Origin: Verrucomicrobiota bacterium
GTDB taxonomy: Bacteria > Verrucomicrobiota > Verrucomicrobiia > Verrucomicrobiales > DEV007
Direction of reading: 5' to 3'
Length of the DNA stretch: 47,013 nucleotides
Assembly: GCA_024277195.1 (NCBI GenBank)
Contig: JAJRVS010000009.1
Coordinates: forward strand, 1-47,013
Part shown: in pieces, positions 10,301 to 16,851 of the stretch
How the letters are laid out: each line of letters begins with the position of its first letter
How positions within the stretch are numbered: position 1 is the first letter of the stretch
Position numbers and translations under genes: made by a program
Notes under the pieces: generated by a model
Told to the model about the DNA's origin: nothing
The model's input: only the letters and a program-made list of their open reading frames with translations
Database searches by the model: none

Positions 10301-10441
10301 AAATCCTACCAGCAGCAGCACAAATACCAACAAACCCGCCAAACTCTTTAAAAAGAGACCAATTACTGAATTTTTTTTCCTTACGCCTTGCTGGCGAAGC
10401 TCATCCCCAGAATCTTCTGTTGGCGGATTGGCATCATTCAT
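7319..10441 (-). CDS. AsmA-like family protein
   Basis: A 1040-residue envelope protein. A short cytoplasmic N-terminus precedes one membrane helix (about residues 25-48, FLKSLAGLLVFVLLLVGFF). The AsmA N-terminal signature follows (SRYAEEIDRQVTAALGRDVSIEG and ENPRGWGKQGSF). The long middle is beta-rich with alternating hydrophobic pattern, and the C-terminal part (YDLMLTPYPKSPQLFSMELPIGVKGSLNHPKVE) matches the AsmA C-terminal region. The tail is Lys/Pro-rich. AsmA-like proteins of Gram-negative bacteria are large groove-forming proteins linked to phospholipid traffic and outer-membrane homeostasis. It is monocistronic, convergent with the sulfatase. Confidence 0.88.
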   Translation of the reverse strand: MNDANPPTEDSGDELRQQGVRKKNSVIGLFLKSLAGLLVFVLLLVGFFIIRPTTFDLSRYAEEIDRQVTAALGRDVSIEGDILFVTGLIPAVRVEKIRVENPRGWGKQGSFAFLERLETSVNLLELFNREINIDDIRIAGLTLSLERNAAGIGNWEDFAEIKEDKAKGDSFATGSRENDKLEGLDLDFMELGRVTVEDIKVSYRDTEKTEKTVFELDRLVGSAKLGLPVEFIIAGTFLDLPFNGKVKGGTLTSLRARKQEWPIELTGKLGDSSFHLDGQFAARGFNPPGLLRVDLDIPKLSQLVPLTGELPDFGSIHLSGEARRTSKYNYSLPQVVGSIGKGKVSASLKLDLSGEVPRVEGEIKSSAINLKLFKRNDEGGKSGKEEGGQQVEAKLREKLKKLPKNLLPLVGHLRLQVGEVRGVSKQVAVKNIDLELSVEKGQALAEVKVEFAGTPLRGRLALKRERAEDDISFELDLKSEHAELSELIDHYAKSDRFKGSFEKMRYKIDGSGRTLVDAWFERRVAVEVDGAKMTYFGDDTEWNFFVSKGTMVRKGSELGEMQLTGGVGDAPFEIALAYESEFLGKGARTYFHRLEGKVADLEFHLENQKGEGAEARDAKFVFSVKGESLDKLDSVYEMDLPPMGPYSAEGVFIKTGEVLKFQQVALQVGSSKVEGSGSYEKRGKRPTLALDLNAKTLQLDDFTFEHWASDEKKATSAKSKKKGPIEKNTVLPSVFSHQVLSRLDLSLKLDVGIVLSGKDRLSKGNLVAELKDSRLKIEPLKLGVPGGFLNGNLLFYPKANGQVDWKVHLQAKDFELGVLARRAKPESKLSALANIDADLSASNASFGRPQLKEASGKLDLTVCPRNLDADALDIWATNLIFAVLPNLGLTNKSKINCLIAHLSLENGVILPEMLALDTTRLRVGGEGKIDLVRDEYDLMLTPYPKSPQLFSMELPIGVKGSLNHPKVETGSFAGVRAAGRIAANTVLFPVKFIVNERLPKDGSDICPCSGESPAPEKQKKESAPPEKPKKKGFFSRLFGD

Positions 10442-10521
10442 TTCTAGTAACTGTTCAAGCCGGATGAGCTGATACTCACTTTGGTGTTGATTGTTTATCA
10501 GAGTGGGGCAACCGGAGCGGC

Positions 10522-10581
10522 CGCCCTACAATAGATACCTCGAACACATAACGACTGTTGTAGGGCGAGTGCTTCGCTTGC
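10522..10581. repeat. compound inverted repeat upstream of the AsmA-like gene
   Basis: CGCCCTACAA (10522-10531) and its exact complement TTGTAGGGCG (10558-10567) form a 10 bp stem with a 26-nt loop. The right arm runs into a second small hairpin, GGGCGAG/CTTGCCC, ending at about 10581. Both lie between the AsmA-like gene and the small lipoprotein. It may be a REP-like element or a structured untranslated region. Confidence 0.5.
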
Positions 10582-10702
10582 CCATTAGTAAGAATGACAC
10601 TAGTTAAACCTTTGGCAGCATATTAAGCGCTCCAAACAAAGGCCTGATCCAAAATATCTGCATAATTCATAAAATTATTTGAAAATTTATTCCCCTATTA
10701 GA

Positions 10703-11032
10703 TCATTTATCCTTAGGTTCTTCGCGGAGTTTTTCGCTCACTTTGTCAGCCCCGTCAGCAACTTTCTTCTTCGCTTTCTCGGCACTTTTCCCAAGCTCCT
10801 TCCCTATCTCCCCCATCTTCTTCTCCACCTTGTCCGCCTGTTCATCTACCTTCTTACTTACCTGATCGATCTTCTCATCCATCTTTTTGCCCAACTCCTC
10901 CATCGGCCCGCCCGCAGCTTCTTCTGCCTTTTTGCATGAGCTCACGCCAAAAGCCAGACTTCCTAAAACAACGACCGCTAAATTTACAATCGTTCTACCC
11001 TTTAGTGTGATTTTGTTCTTTGTATTGATCAT
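10703..11032 (-). CDS. small coiled-coil lipoprotein
   Basis: A 109-residue protein with an N-terminal hydrophobic signal (NLAVVVLGSLAFGVSSC). The Cys at about residue 33 in a FGVSSC context is a plausible lipobox. The mature part is almost entirely Lys/Glu/Asp-rich amphipathic helix with heptad-like repeats (KKMDEKIDQVSKKVDEQADKV), suggesting a long coiled coil anchored to an envelope membrane. No specific family is recognised. Small helical lipoproteins of this composition occur in many Gram-negative envelopes, and a structural or stress role is inference. Confidence 0.7.
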   Translation of the reverse strand: MINTKNKITLKGRTIVNLAVVVLGSLAFGVSSCKKAEEAAGGPMEELGKKMDEKIDQVSKKVDEQADKVEKKMGEIGKELGKSAEKAKKKVADGADKVSEKLREEPKDK

Positions 11033-11180
11033 GAATTTTCCTTTCTAAGAGTCTTTATATACCTTTGAGGGTATTTAAAATTCACCAAAGCTACAAGCAC
11101 GAAATGGAGCTATTTATGAACTTTAAAGCCCCCCTTTATTCTGGTCTATCTGTTGAATCCCCGTATCGAGACCATACCTC

Positions 11181-11504
11181 TCAGCTATTCACCTTTTTCA
11201 CAAAACAGGCCTTCAGTGCGATCGATGTGCCATCCATCTTACAATCGATCTCGTGATCGCCGTCAACCAGACGAATAGGCTTGGATTTCATCCCCCGCTT
11301 GAGCACCTTGGAAGTGCCTTTCAATTTCAGATCCTTGGTCATCGCCACCACATCCCCGTTGACAAGCACGTTGCCATGGGCATCTTTCACCACTCGCTCC
11401 TCTTCCTCCCGCTCCCACTCATGACCACAGGTCATGCACTCATAAATTTCCGGATGCTCCAGAATATCGTTCATCTCACACATTGGGCATGTCTTCTCAT
11501 TCAT
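11181..11504 (-). CDS. yjdM: YjdM/PhnA-family zinc-ribbon protein
   Basis: A 107-residue cytoplasmic protein with an N-terminal zinc ribbon (CPMC and CMTC pairs within the first ~25 residues) and the family's characteristic core (DAHGNVLVNGDVV, KDLKLKGTSKVLKRG). The length fits the family (about 110 residues). I chose the ATG giving MNEKTCPMC; the frame is open 19 codons further upstream, but that extension is not family-like. Despite the historical PhnA name, the protein is not known to be a phosphonatase and its function is unclear. It stands alone between the lipoprotein and the SDR gene. Confidence 0.85.
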   Translation of the reverse strand: MNEKTCPMCEMNDILEHPEIYECMTCGHEWEREEEERVVKDAHGNVLVNGDVVAMTKDLKLKGTSKVLKRGMKSKPIRLVDGDHEIDCKMDGTSIALKACFVKKVNS

Positions 11505-11734
11505 GTGAAGAAGAGAGTCGAAACTGCATCGATGCGCAAGAGCAAACAAGCGCGCTTCCACGCACCGTCAGCGAAACTTCTCAGCGAGTACGCTGTCGCC
11601 CTCTAAATTCGGCAACGAGCTGCAAGGTGTCTTCCCATTGCTTTGAAAAAAAATCTTAAGCGCATCCCGCTCGAAACCAGCAGCTACCAAGTTCTCACCG
11701 GGCTTAGGCTGACCGCGTCTCAGCGAGTAGTCGC

Positions 11735-12547
11735 CTAGATTATCATATCCCCCACCTTTTTTGCCCCAATATCCAGCCCCGGCAACCAGGGCGCCGGGAT
11801 CTCCGGCGGCATTCCACCAAAAGGTTGATACACAGGTAACTGGATCACCCCCATACAGTGATCCTGCGAAGCTATAAAAAACAGGCTGTCGGCACAATCC
11901 TCAACCTGAATCATAGCCTGACGATGTTCCTCTCCCACCTTCACCGGCCGCTGCTCTACCAGCGGGGTCAGAGCTTCACCCGGCGCGTATTCTGAAAGCA
12001 CAATCCCATTTGCCGACAACTGAGCCCGCGCAGTGAACAACAGACCGTGCACCGCCCACTTGCTTGCGGTGTAGGGAACCCCTGCATAAGAATCAAATCC
12101 ATGCCCAGCGGTAGAACTGACCACCACCATCCGCCCTCCACCATTTTCAGCCATCGGCTTCGAAACCGCCTGAATCATATTAACCACCCCCATCACATTC
12201 ACATCGAGCACCGCTTTCCAGCTTTCTTCGCTCGCCACCTTGCTTTCATCCTCATGAGCCATGAACCGATCCGGCGTATTGATGCCTGCTGTGTGGATCA
12301 AGGCCGTTGGTACCCCTTCCGCTAAAATGAGCTGCAGTGCTGAAGACACACTGCTTGAATCTGCCACATCACAAACTACAGGTATGATCCTGTCCGATAT
12401 CTCAGCGCTCTGTTGCAGAGATTCCAAGGTTCGCCCCAGCACAAAAGTCTTGGCTCCTGCTTGCGCAAAACGTCTTGCCGTCGCTTGCCCCATGCCCCCG
12501 CCTCCACCGGTGATGATCACAATTTTATCCGTCCAATCCTTTATCAT
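11735..12547 (-). CDS. short-chain dehydrogenase/reductase (SDR)
   Basis: A 270-residue classical SDR. The nucleotide-binding motif TGGGGGMGQA lies near the N-terminus. VVSSTAG contains the catalytic Ser, and YTASKWAVHG the catalytic Tyr-Lys pair. The arginine in VLGRT after beta2 suggests NADP(H) preference, which is inference. The start MIKDWTDK was chosen because the Rossmann strand begins a few residues later; 21 more upstream codons are open but do not look like part of an SDR. The substrate is unknown. No obvious functional partner is adjacent. Confidence 0.88.
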   Translation of the reverse strand: MIKDWTDKIVIITGGGGGMGQATARRFAQAGAKTFVLGRTLESLQQSAEISDRIIPVVCDVADSSSVSSALQLILAEGVPTALIHTAGINTPDRFMAHEDESKVASEESWKAVLDVNVMGVVNMIQAVSKPMAENGGGRMVVVSSTAGHGFDSYAGVPYTASKWAVHGLLFTARAQLSANGIVLSEYAPGEALTPLVEQRPVKVGEEHRQAMIQVEDCADSLFFIASQDHCMGVIQLPVYQPFGGMPPEIPAPWLPGLDIGAKKVGDMII

Positions 12548-12668
12548 AACGGCAAGGTAGCGGATGAAAATAAAGATGCGATGATAAAAAACGACCACCG
12601 ATTCCGACAAGCTCTCCCGGGCCTGTCTTCACCGATGGCCGCCCACTTCCCGAAGGAAGATCCTGCGA

Positions 12669-13058
12669 CTACTGCACCGCAATCAATCTTGCTTTGCAGG
12701 CTTCCGCCACTGGCAAGCGCAAAGTCAATATCCCATCTTCCAGCTTGGCTGAAATACGTTCATTGTCGATGTCCGCGTTCAAAGTCAATACCAAGCGGTA
12801 ATCCGCTGGACGCTCCGGCGCACTGCCATGAACCGGACGCCAGGAGTTCTGCGCCCAAACGCCACGACTACCTATTATAGTCAGCTCTCCATTCTCTGCG
12901 CTCACTTCGAGCCCTTTTTTGTTTACTCCCGGCACGATCACCGCCACCTCGTAAGCTTCTACTCCCTCGAGCTTGCAGGCCTTGTATCGTGGTTGCACAA
13001 ACACCACACTTTCTTTTTCTGCCTTCTTTTCAAGTGCCACTGTTGTTGATTCACTCAT
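12669..13058 (-). CDS. Hsp20/alpha-crystallin small heat-shock protein
   Basis: A 129-residue ATP-independent holdase. The alpha-crystallin domain fills most of the protein: EGVEAYEVAVIVPGVNKKGLEVSAENGELTI is the N-terminal half and ISAKLEDGILTLRLP the conserved C-terminal strand with the A-x-L-x-x-G-x-L-x-L pattern. The N-terminal arm is short and the terminal IxI-type motif is weak (LIAVQ end). It lies 40 bp downstream of a second hsp20 gene on the same strand and is probably co-transcribed with it. Confidence 0.9.
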   Translation of the reverse strand: MSESTTVALEKKAEKESVVFVQPRYKACKLEGVEAYEVAVIVPGVNKKGLEVSAENGELTIIGSRGVWAQNSWRPVHGSAPERPADYRLVLTLNADIDNERISAKLEDGILTLRLPVAEACKARLIAVQ

Positions 13059-13098
13059 GATTTTTTTCTTTTCTATTAAGTTAATATTTCTCTAACAC

Positions 13099-13539
13099 TT
13101 ATTTGATCTTGATTTCCCGGGGCTTGCGCTCTTCCACTTTAGGCAAAACAACGCTCAATATTCCGTCTTCAAGCTTGGCTCCGACCTTGTCTACCGCTAT
13201 CCCTTCCGGCACGCTCATTGCCCGATTGAAAACCACATCCGGTTTTTCCTGCCCACTCTTTGTCACAGATTTACGCTCACAGCTGATAGTCAGGTTTCCG
13301 TCATTAAGCTCCACCTTCACTTCGCTTTTTTTAAAGCCAGGTAGCTCAACACGGGTGTAGTAATTTTCATCATCTTCATATAGATCCGCCTCCGGCGTCG
13401 GCTCGGCAGGAGCTCCCAAACGCTGCCCCGAATCAAGCAAACGATTGAAATATCCCAGACCTCCAAAAGGACTGCGTAGCAGCCGTTCCATGTCGCCTAG
13501 AGAGTGCCCCAAAGGGTGTGAATATCTTATTAGTTTCAT
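13099..13539 (-). CDS. Hsp20/alpha-crystallin small heat-shock protein
   Basis: A 146-residue small heat-shock protein that binds unfolding proteins. After a ~45-residue N-terminal arm (with FGGLGYFNRLLD), the alpha-crystallin domain is complete: YTRVELPGFKKSEVKVELNDGNLTI and VGAKLEDGILSVVLPK, closing with a KIK tail. It is the first gene of a two-gene hsp20 unit. Upstream lies an unusually AT-rich gap with three inverted repeats, a likely place for stress regulation. No CIRCE element was seen. Confidence 0.93.
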   Translation of the reverse strand: MKLIRYSHPLGHSLGDMERLLRSPFGGLGYFNRLLDSGQRLGAPAEPTPEADLYEDDENYYTRVELPGFKKSEVKVELNDGNLTISCERKSVTKSGQEKPDVVFNRAMSVPEGIAVDKVGAKLEDGILSVVLPKVEERKPREIKIK

Positions 13540-14023
13540 AGTTCTTTTTTATTTATTTGGTGAATTTTGCACGCCTTCCATTTATTTAACGTGCTTATGA
13601 TACCTTTTTATAACGCACAAGTCATACCAGAGCCAAAAATAATAGTTAACCTACTTATAATAAGTAAGTTGAAGATTATTATATATTTCCACATATTAAT
13701 AATATGTGACTTTATGTCACACAATTAAAATCTATTCGGGACAAAATGTCGTACCATTATGTCTCTCATATTCAATTTATTTGCATTTTTCTGCAAAAAA
13801 ATATCGACATCTGCTGAAAAAATATCCATTCTTTGACTTCTTGTGTGTCCATGCAAAGTCTCCCCCAAATCCCCCCCTTGTCTCCCTCATGCGAAACCTC
13901 GCTGGCGAAGCCTGTTTGCAATTCCAAAACCGAACGCCCGCCCCCTCTATTCAACCCCTTTGATTTTCTCGCTTAATAACTAAGCAATACATAAACCCAT
14001 AACCCCAATAAAAAACCAAACCT
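13540..14023. other. AT-rich divergent intergenic region
   Basis: 484 bp without a credible gene between divergently transcribed hsp20 and host-attachment-family genes. It is clearly more AT-rich than the flanks and contains three consecutive inverted repeats (13648-13721). The right half (13840-13975) has short open frames in both directions, which I regard as noise. Confidence 0.7.
13648..13721. promoter_or_regulatory. three inverted repeats in the hsp20 divergent region
   Basis: The first (13648-13670) has 11-nt arms with one mismatch around a single A. The second (13690-13708) is a perfect 9-nt-arm palindrome, CACATATTA-A-TAATATGTG. The third (13705-13721), TGTGAC-TTTAT-GTCACA, overlaps it by four bases. 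The arrangement suggests operator sites for a dimeric regulator; which gene they control is unknown. Confidence 0.5.
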
Positions 14024-14506
14024 ATGAAAAATACATTCATCGTGCTCGCTGATCTTGGTCACCTCAGAGCTTTTCAACCCCAGGAAGCCGAACCCGGCGT
14101 TGGTAGAGAGTTTGATCTGAAAGAAGTCAAACTCGCCCCCCTGAGACATGTTCCTACTCCCATCGGCGAGCAGGTTACCGATCAAGCCGGACGATTCGCA
14201 ACTGGCGGTGCCCCTGGCTCACCCCGCGGCTGTGGCATGTCGCATGGAGAAGCTCACAATTTGCAAAGCGAGGACGAAAGACGTCTGATCAAAGAACTGG
14301 CCAACCGCATTGATGCGATCATCGCCAAACGCAGCCCTAGGCGCTGGATCTTGGCGGCACCCGCAGCCATATTATCCCGGGTGAAAGAATCCCTGCATCC
14401 GACTTCTAAAAAGATCCTGGTGGAAACTCAAGCCGCCGACCTCACCAAACTTTCTCTCAAACAAGTCGAAGGGAGATTTTACAAACCCATCTCCAAAGTC
14501 GCTTAA
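14024..14506 (+). CDS. host-attachment-protein family (eRF1-like domain)
   Basis: A 160-residue cytoplasmic protein resembling the bacterial 'host attachment protein' family: an opening beta strand (TFIVLADLGHLRAFQ), a Gly/Pro-rich variable loop (RFATGGAPGSPRGCGMSHGE) and a C-terminal Rossmann-like half (LAAPAAILSRVKESL, KILVETQAADLTKLSLKQVEGRF). The family name comes from a plant-microbe phenotype. Its molecular role is unclear, although the fold is related to release-factor/archaeal eRF1 domains. The gene is monocistronic with its own terminator and faces an hsp20 operon across the AT-rich gap, which hints at a stress link by context only. Confidence 0.8.
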   Translation: MKNTFIVLADLGHLRAFQPQEAEPGVGREFDLKEVKLAPLRHVPTPIGEQVTDQAGRFATGGAPGSPRGCGMSHGEAHNLQSEDERRLIKELANRIDAIIAKRSPRRWILAAPAAILSRVKESLHPTSKKILVETQAADLTKLSLKQVEGRFYKPISKVA

Positions 14507-14525
14507 CTCTGCATAAAACTCTAAC

Positions 14526-14552
14526 GGGGCGCTATACCAGCGCCCCTTTTTT
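14526..14552 (+). terminator. rho-independent terminator
   Basis: An 8 bp GC-rich stem (GGGGCGCT / AGCGCCCC) with a five-base ATACC loop is followed directly by six T residues, 20 bp after the stop of the host-attachment-family gene. Confidence 0.92.
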
Positions 14553-14852
14553 GTGCCCCCTCCCAATTCTACCCTGCCCCCCCCCACTTGGAGGGGCGAG
14601 TTGACGACTGTGCCGCCCTGCGGGTGCCACTGCGCAGACATCTATCTCATTGCACTCGGCTCAACGAGACCGCGTCCGCACTTTCGACACCCGAACCTCC
14701 AACTCTGCCCACGCCCGCACCACCACCCCTAAAACCCATCCCCTTCATTCGCGTTTATTAGCGTGCATTCGCGGTTCTCCACTCTTCAGCCCACCTCTAA
14801 AGCGGCTTTCCCCCTTGACGGCAGAGCAAGCCACAGCGAACTGTTTTGTGTT
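14553..14852. other. intergenic region with one copy of a TTCGTG-type spaced repeat
   Basis: About 300 bp between the terminator and xylA. It contains a C-rich run (near 14577-14586) and, at 14744-14780, a spaced repeat in which TTCGCG, TTAGCG and TTCGCGG recur about every 10 bases. Similar motifs occur at 24252, 24902 and 37698. The xylA frame is open back to 14763, but the extension looks non-family. No gene is supported here. Confidence 0.55.
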
Positions 14853-16166
14853 ATGAGTAACGAAGCATTTCCAGATATCCCCACCATCAAATTCGAAGGC
14901 CCTGATTCGAAAAACCCTCTCTCTTTCAAACATTACGATGCGGATGAAATCGTCGGTGAAAAAACGATGAAACAACACTTCCGTTTTTCGATGGCCTACT
15001 GGCATGCGATGCGCAATCCGCTGGCCGACCCCTTTGGCGAAGGCACAGCACAGCGCCCCTGGGATGATGGTTCGGACTCGATAAAAAATGCCCAACAGCG
15101 GGTATGGGTGGCTTTTGAGTTCATGCAAAAACTCGGCCTCGAGTATTACTGCTTTCACGATCGCGATGTTGCCCCCGAAGGCGCCACTTTGGAAGAGAGC
15201 AACCGCAACCTCGACGCCGTGGTCGATGAATTGGAAAAAGCCCAGAATGAAACCGGGATCAAACTGCTGTGGGGAACCGCCTGCCTGTTTGTTAATAAAC
15301 GTTACAACCAAGGAGCGGCGACATCTCCCTTTGCCGATGTTTTTGCCTACTCGGCGGCTCAGGTGAAAAAGGCGCTCGAAGTCACTCACCGTCTCGGCGG
15401 CGAAGGTTACACTTTCTGGGGAGGACGCGAAGGTTACTCGACCTTGTGGAATACCGATATCAAACGCGAAGTGAGCCACTTGGCTCTGCTTCTCAAAATG
15501 GCAGTTGCTCATAAAAAGAAAATCGGCTTCACTGGTGATTTCTACATCGAACCCAAACCTAAAGAACCCACCACCCACCAATACGATTCCGACGCCGCGG
15601 CTTGTTTGAATTTCCTCCGTGAACACAACCTGATGGGCGAACTCAAGCTCAACCTCGAGACCAATCACGCTACTCTGGCGGGTCACAGTATGATGCACGA
15701 AATGGAAGTCGCCATCGCCGCCGACTCGCTCGGATCTGTCGATGCCAATACCGGTGACGAGTTGATTGGTTGGGACACCGACCAGTTCCCTACCGACATC
15801 TACCTCGCCACCAAAATGATGCTCTGCCTGCTGAAATCCGGCGGTTTCGACAAAGGCGGTTTGAACTTTGACGCCAAGGTTCGTCGCGAGAGCTTTGAAC
15901 CGGTCGACCTTTTTCACGCCCACATCGGCAGCATGGACACCTTCGCCCGTGGTTTAAAAACCGCCCACGCCATCCTCGAAGACGGACGCTGGCAGGACTT
16001 TGTCAAACAACGCTACAGCTCATGGGACAGCGACATCGGTAAACGCATTGAAAACGGCGACGTTGGATTTGAAGAACTCGAAACCTACACCCTGTCCCGC
16101 GGTGAACCCACGGTAAAAAGCGGCCGCCAGGAAATGCTGGAGAACCTGATCAACGAGTTTATCTGA
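14853..16166 (+). CDS. xylA: xylose isomerase
   Basis: A 437-residue cytosolic enzyme interconverting D-xylose and D-xylulose, using two divalent metals. [10 protein letters not shown] carries the catalytic His102 and Asp105. The metal-ligand blocks [35 protein letters not shown] and WDTDQFPTD are present, as is the C-terminal [15 protein letters not shown]. The length fits the longer (class II) xylose isomerases. The chosen ATG (MSNEAFPDI) aligns with the family start; the open frame upstream is not family-like. No xylulokinase is adjacent. The only XylR-type regulator in view is 14 kb away. Confidence 0.96.
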   Translation: MSNEAFPDIPTIKFEGPDSKNPLSFKHYDADEIVGEKTMKQHFRFSMAYWHAMRNPLADPFGEGTAQRPWDDGSDSIKNAQQRVWVAFEFMQKLGLEYYCFHDRDVAPEGATLEESNRNLDAVVDELEKAQNETGIKLLWGTACLFVNKRYNQGAATSPFADVFAYSAAQVKKALEVTHRLGGEGYTFWGGREGYSTLWNTDIKREVSHLALLLKMAVAHKKKIGFTGDFYIEPKPKEPTTHQYDSDAAACLNFLREHNLMGELKLNLETNHATLAGHSMMHEMEVAIAADSLGSVDANTGDELIGWDTDQFPTDIYLATKMMLCLLKSGGFDKGGLNFDAKVRRESFEPVDLFHAHIGSMDTFARGLKTAHAILEDGRWQDFVKQRYSSWDSDIGKRIENGDVGFEELETYTLSRGEPTVKSGRQEMLENLINEFI

Positions 16167-16186
16167 TCTTCCTAATCTACTGAGAC

Positions 16187-16834
16187 ATGCTGCAATTCAC
16201 CTTGTTTGGATTTCCGATCCGGGTCCACTGGATGTTCTGGCTGGTGGGTTGTTTGTTAGTCTCCGGACTGCTCAGTTCCCCGGATCCCCAGGCCATTCAA
16301 CTATTACTGGTCTGGCTGATTGTGTTTTTTGTCTCGATCCTGTGGCACGAATTGGGTCACGCTTTTGCCATGCGCAAATACGGCGGGCGACCCGACATTC
16401 TGCTCTACGGCATGGGCGGAGTGTGCAGCAGCGTTGGTCGATACACCCGCAGGCAATCGATGATCATCTCCGCTGCCGGACCGGCAGCCGGTTTCTCATT
16501 GGCTCTGATCGCTGTTGTTTTGATGCAAATCCCAGCCATTTCGGACAGCCATTTGGTCAAATTTGCCTTGAACCGCTTGCTTTTCATCAACCTTGTCTGG
16601 ACAGCACTCAACTTACTCCCGATCCAGCCTCTCGACGGCGGCCAAATTTTCCGCTCCTTCATGTCCAAGACCAACCCTTCCCTCGTGCCCAAAGTCGGCA
16701 TGATCACGGGAGGCATCGTCGCTGTACTTAGCCTAGTTTTCCTCAACAGCCTCTTCATGGCGCTCATGTTCGGCTACCTCGCTTACCAGAACTGGAACAT
16801 GAGCAAAGGCCAATCCTTCCGCATGCCCTTTTAA
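16187..16834 (+). CDS. site-2-protease-like membrane metalloprotease (M50 family)
   Basis: A 215-residue integral membrane protein with about five to six hydrophobic helices. The zinc motif HELGH sits at residues 54-58 within a transmembrane segment, and NLLPIQPLDGGQ supplies the conserved third-ligand Asp (150). There is no PDZ or CBS domain, so it belongs with the small rhomboid-sized M50 proteins of unknown substrate, often annotated as site-2 protease family. It starts 20 bp after xylA and 17 bp before the large cytochrome gene, so these three may be co-transcribed without being functionally linked. Confidence 0.88.
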   Translation: MLQFTLFGFPIRVHWMFWLVGCLLVSGLLSSPDPQAIQLLLVWLIVFFVSILWHELGHAFAMRKYGGRPDILLYGMGGVCSSVGRYTRRQSMIISAAGPAAGFSLALIAVVLMQIPAISDSHLVKFALNRLLFINLVWTALNLLPIQPLDGGQIFRSFMSKTNPSLVPKVGMITGGIVAVLSLVFLNSLFMALMFGYLAYQNWNMSKGQSFRMPF

Positions 16835-16851
16835 TTCTATTCCCACCTATC

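Noticed and set aside
11568-11897. 109-codon minus-strand frame overlapping the SDR C-terminus
   Set aside because: It mostly overlaps the SDR gene in another frame and has no family resemblance.
13540-13640. CIRCE or ROSE-type heat-shock element upstream of hsp20
   Set aside because: No TTAGCACTC/GAGTGCTAA pair, and no clear ROSE-type layout next to the start codon, was found by eye.
13705-13721. CRP-like site TGTGA...TCACA
   Set aside because: The half-sites are separated by seven rather than six bases and they are part of a cluster of different palindromes, so I list it only as an inverted repeat.
14745-15923. 392-codon open frame on the minus strand
   Set aside because: It is antisense to xylA throughout and has no family features.
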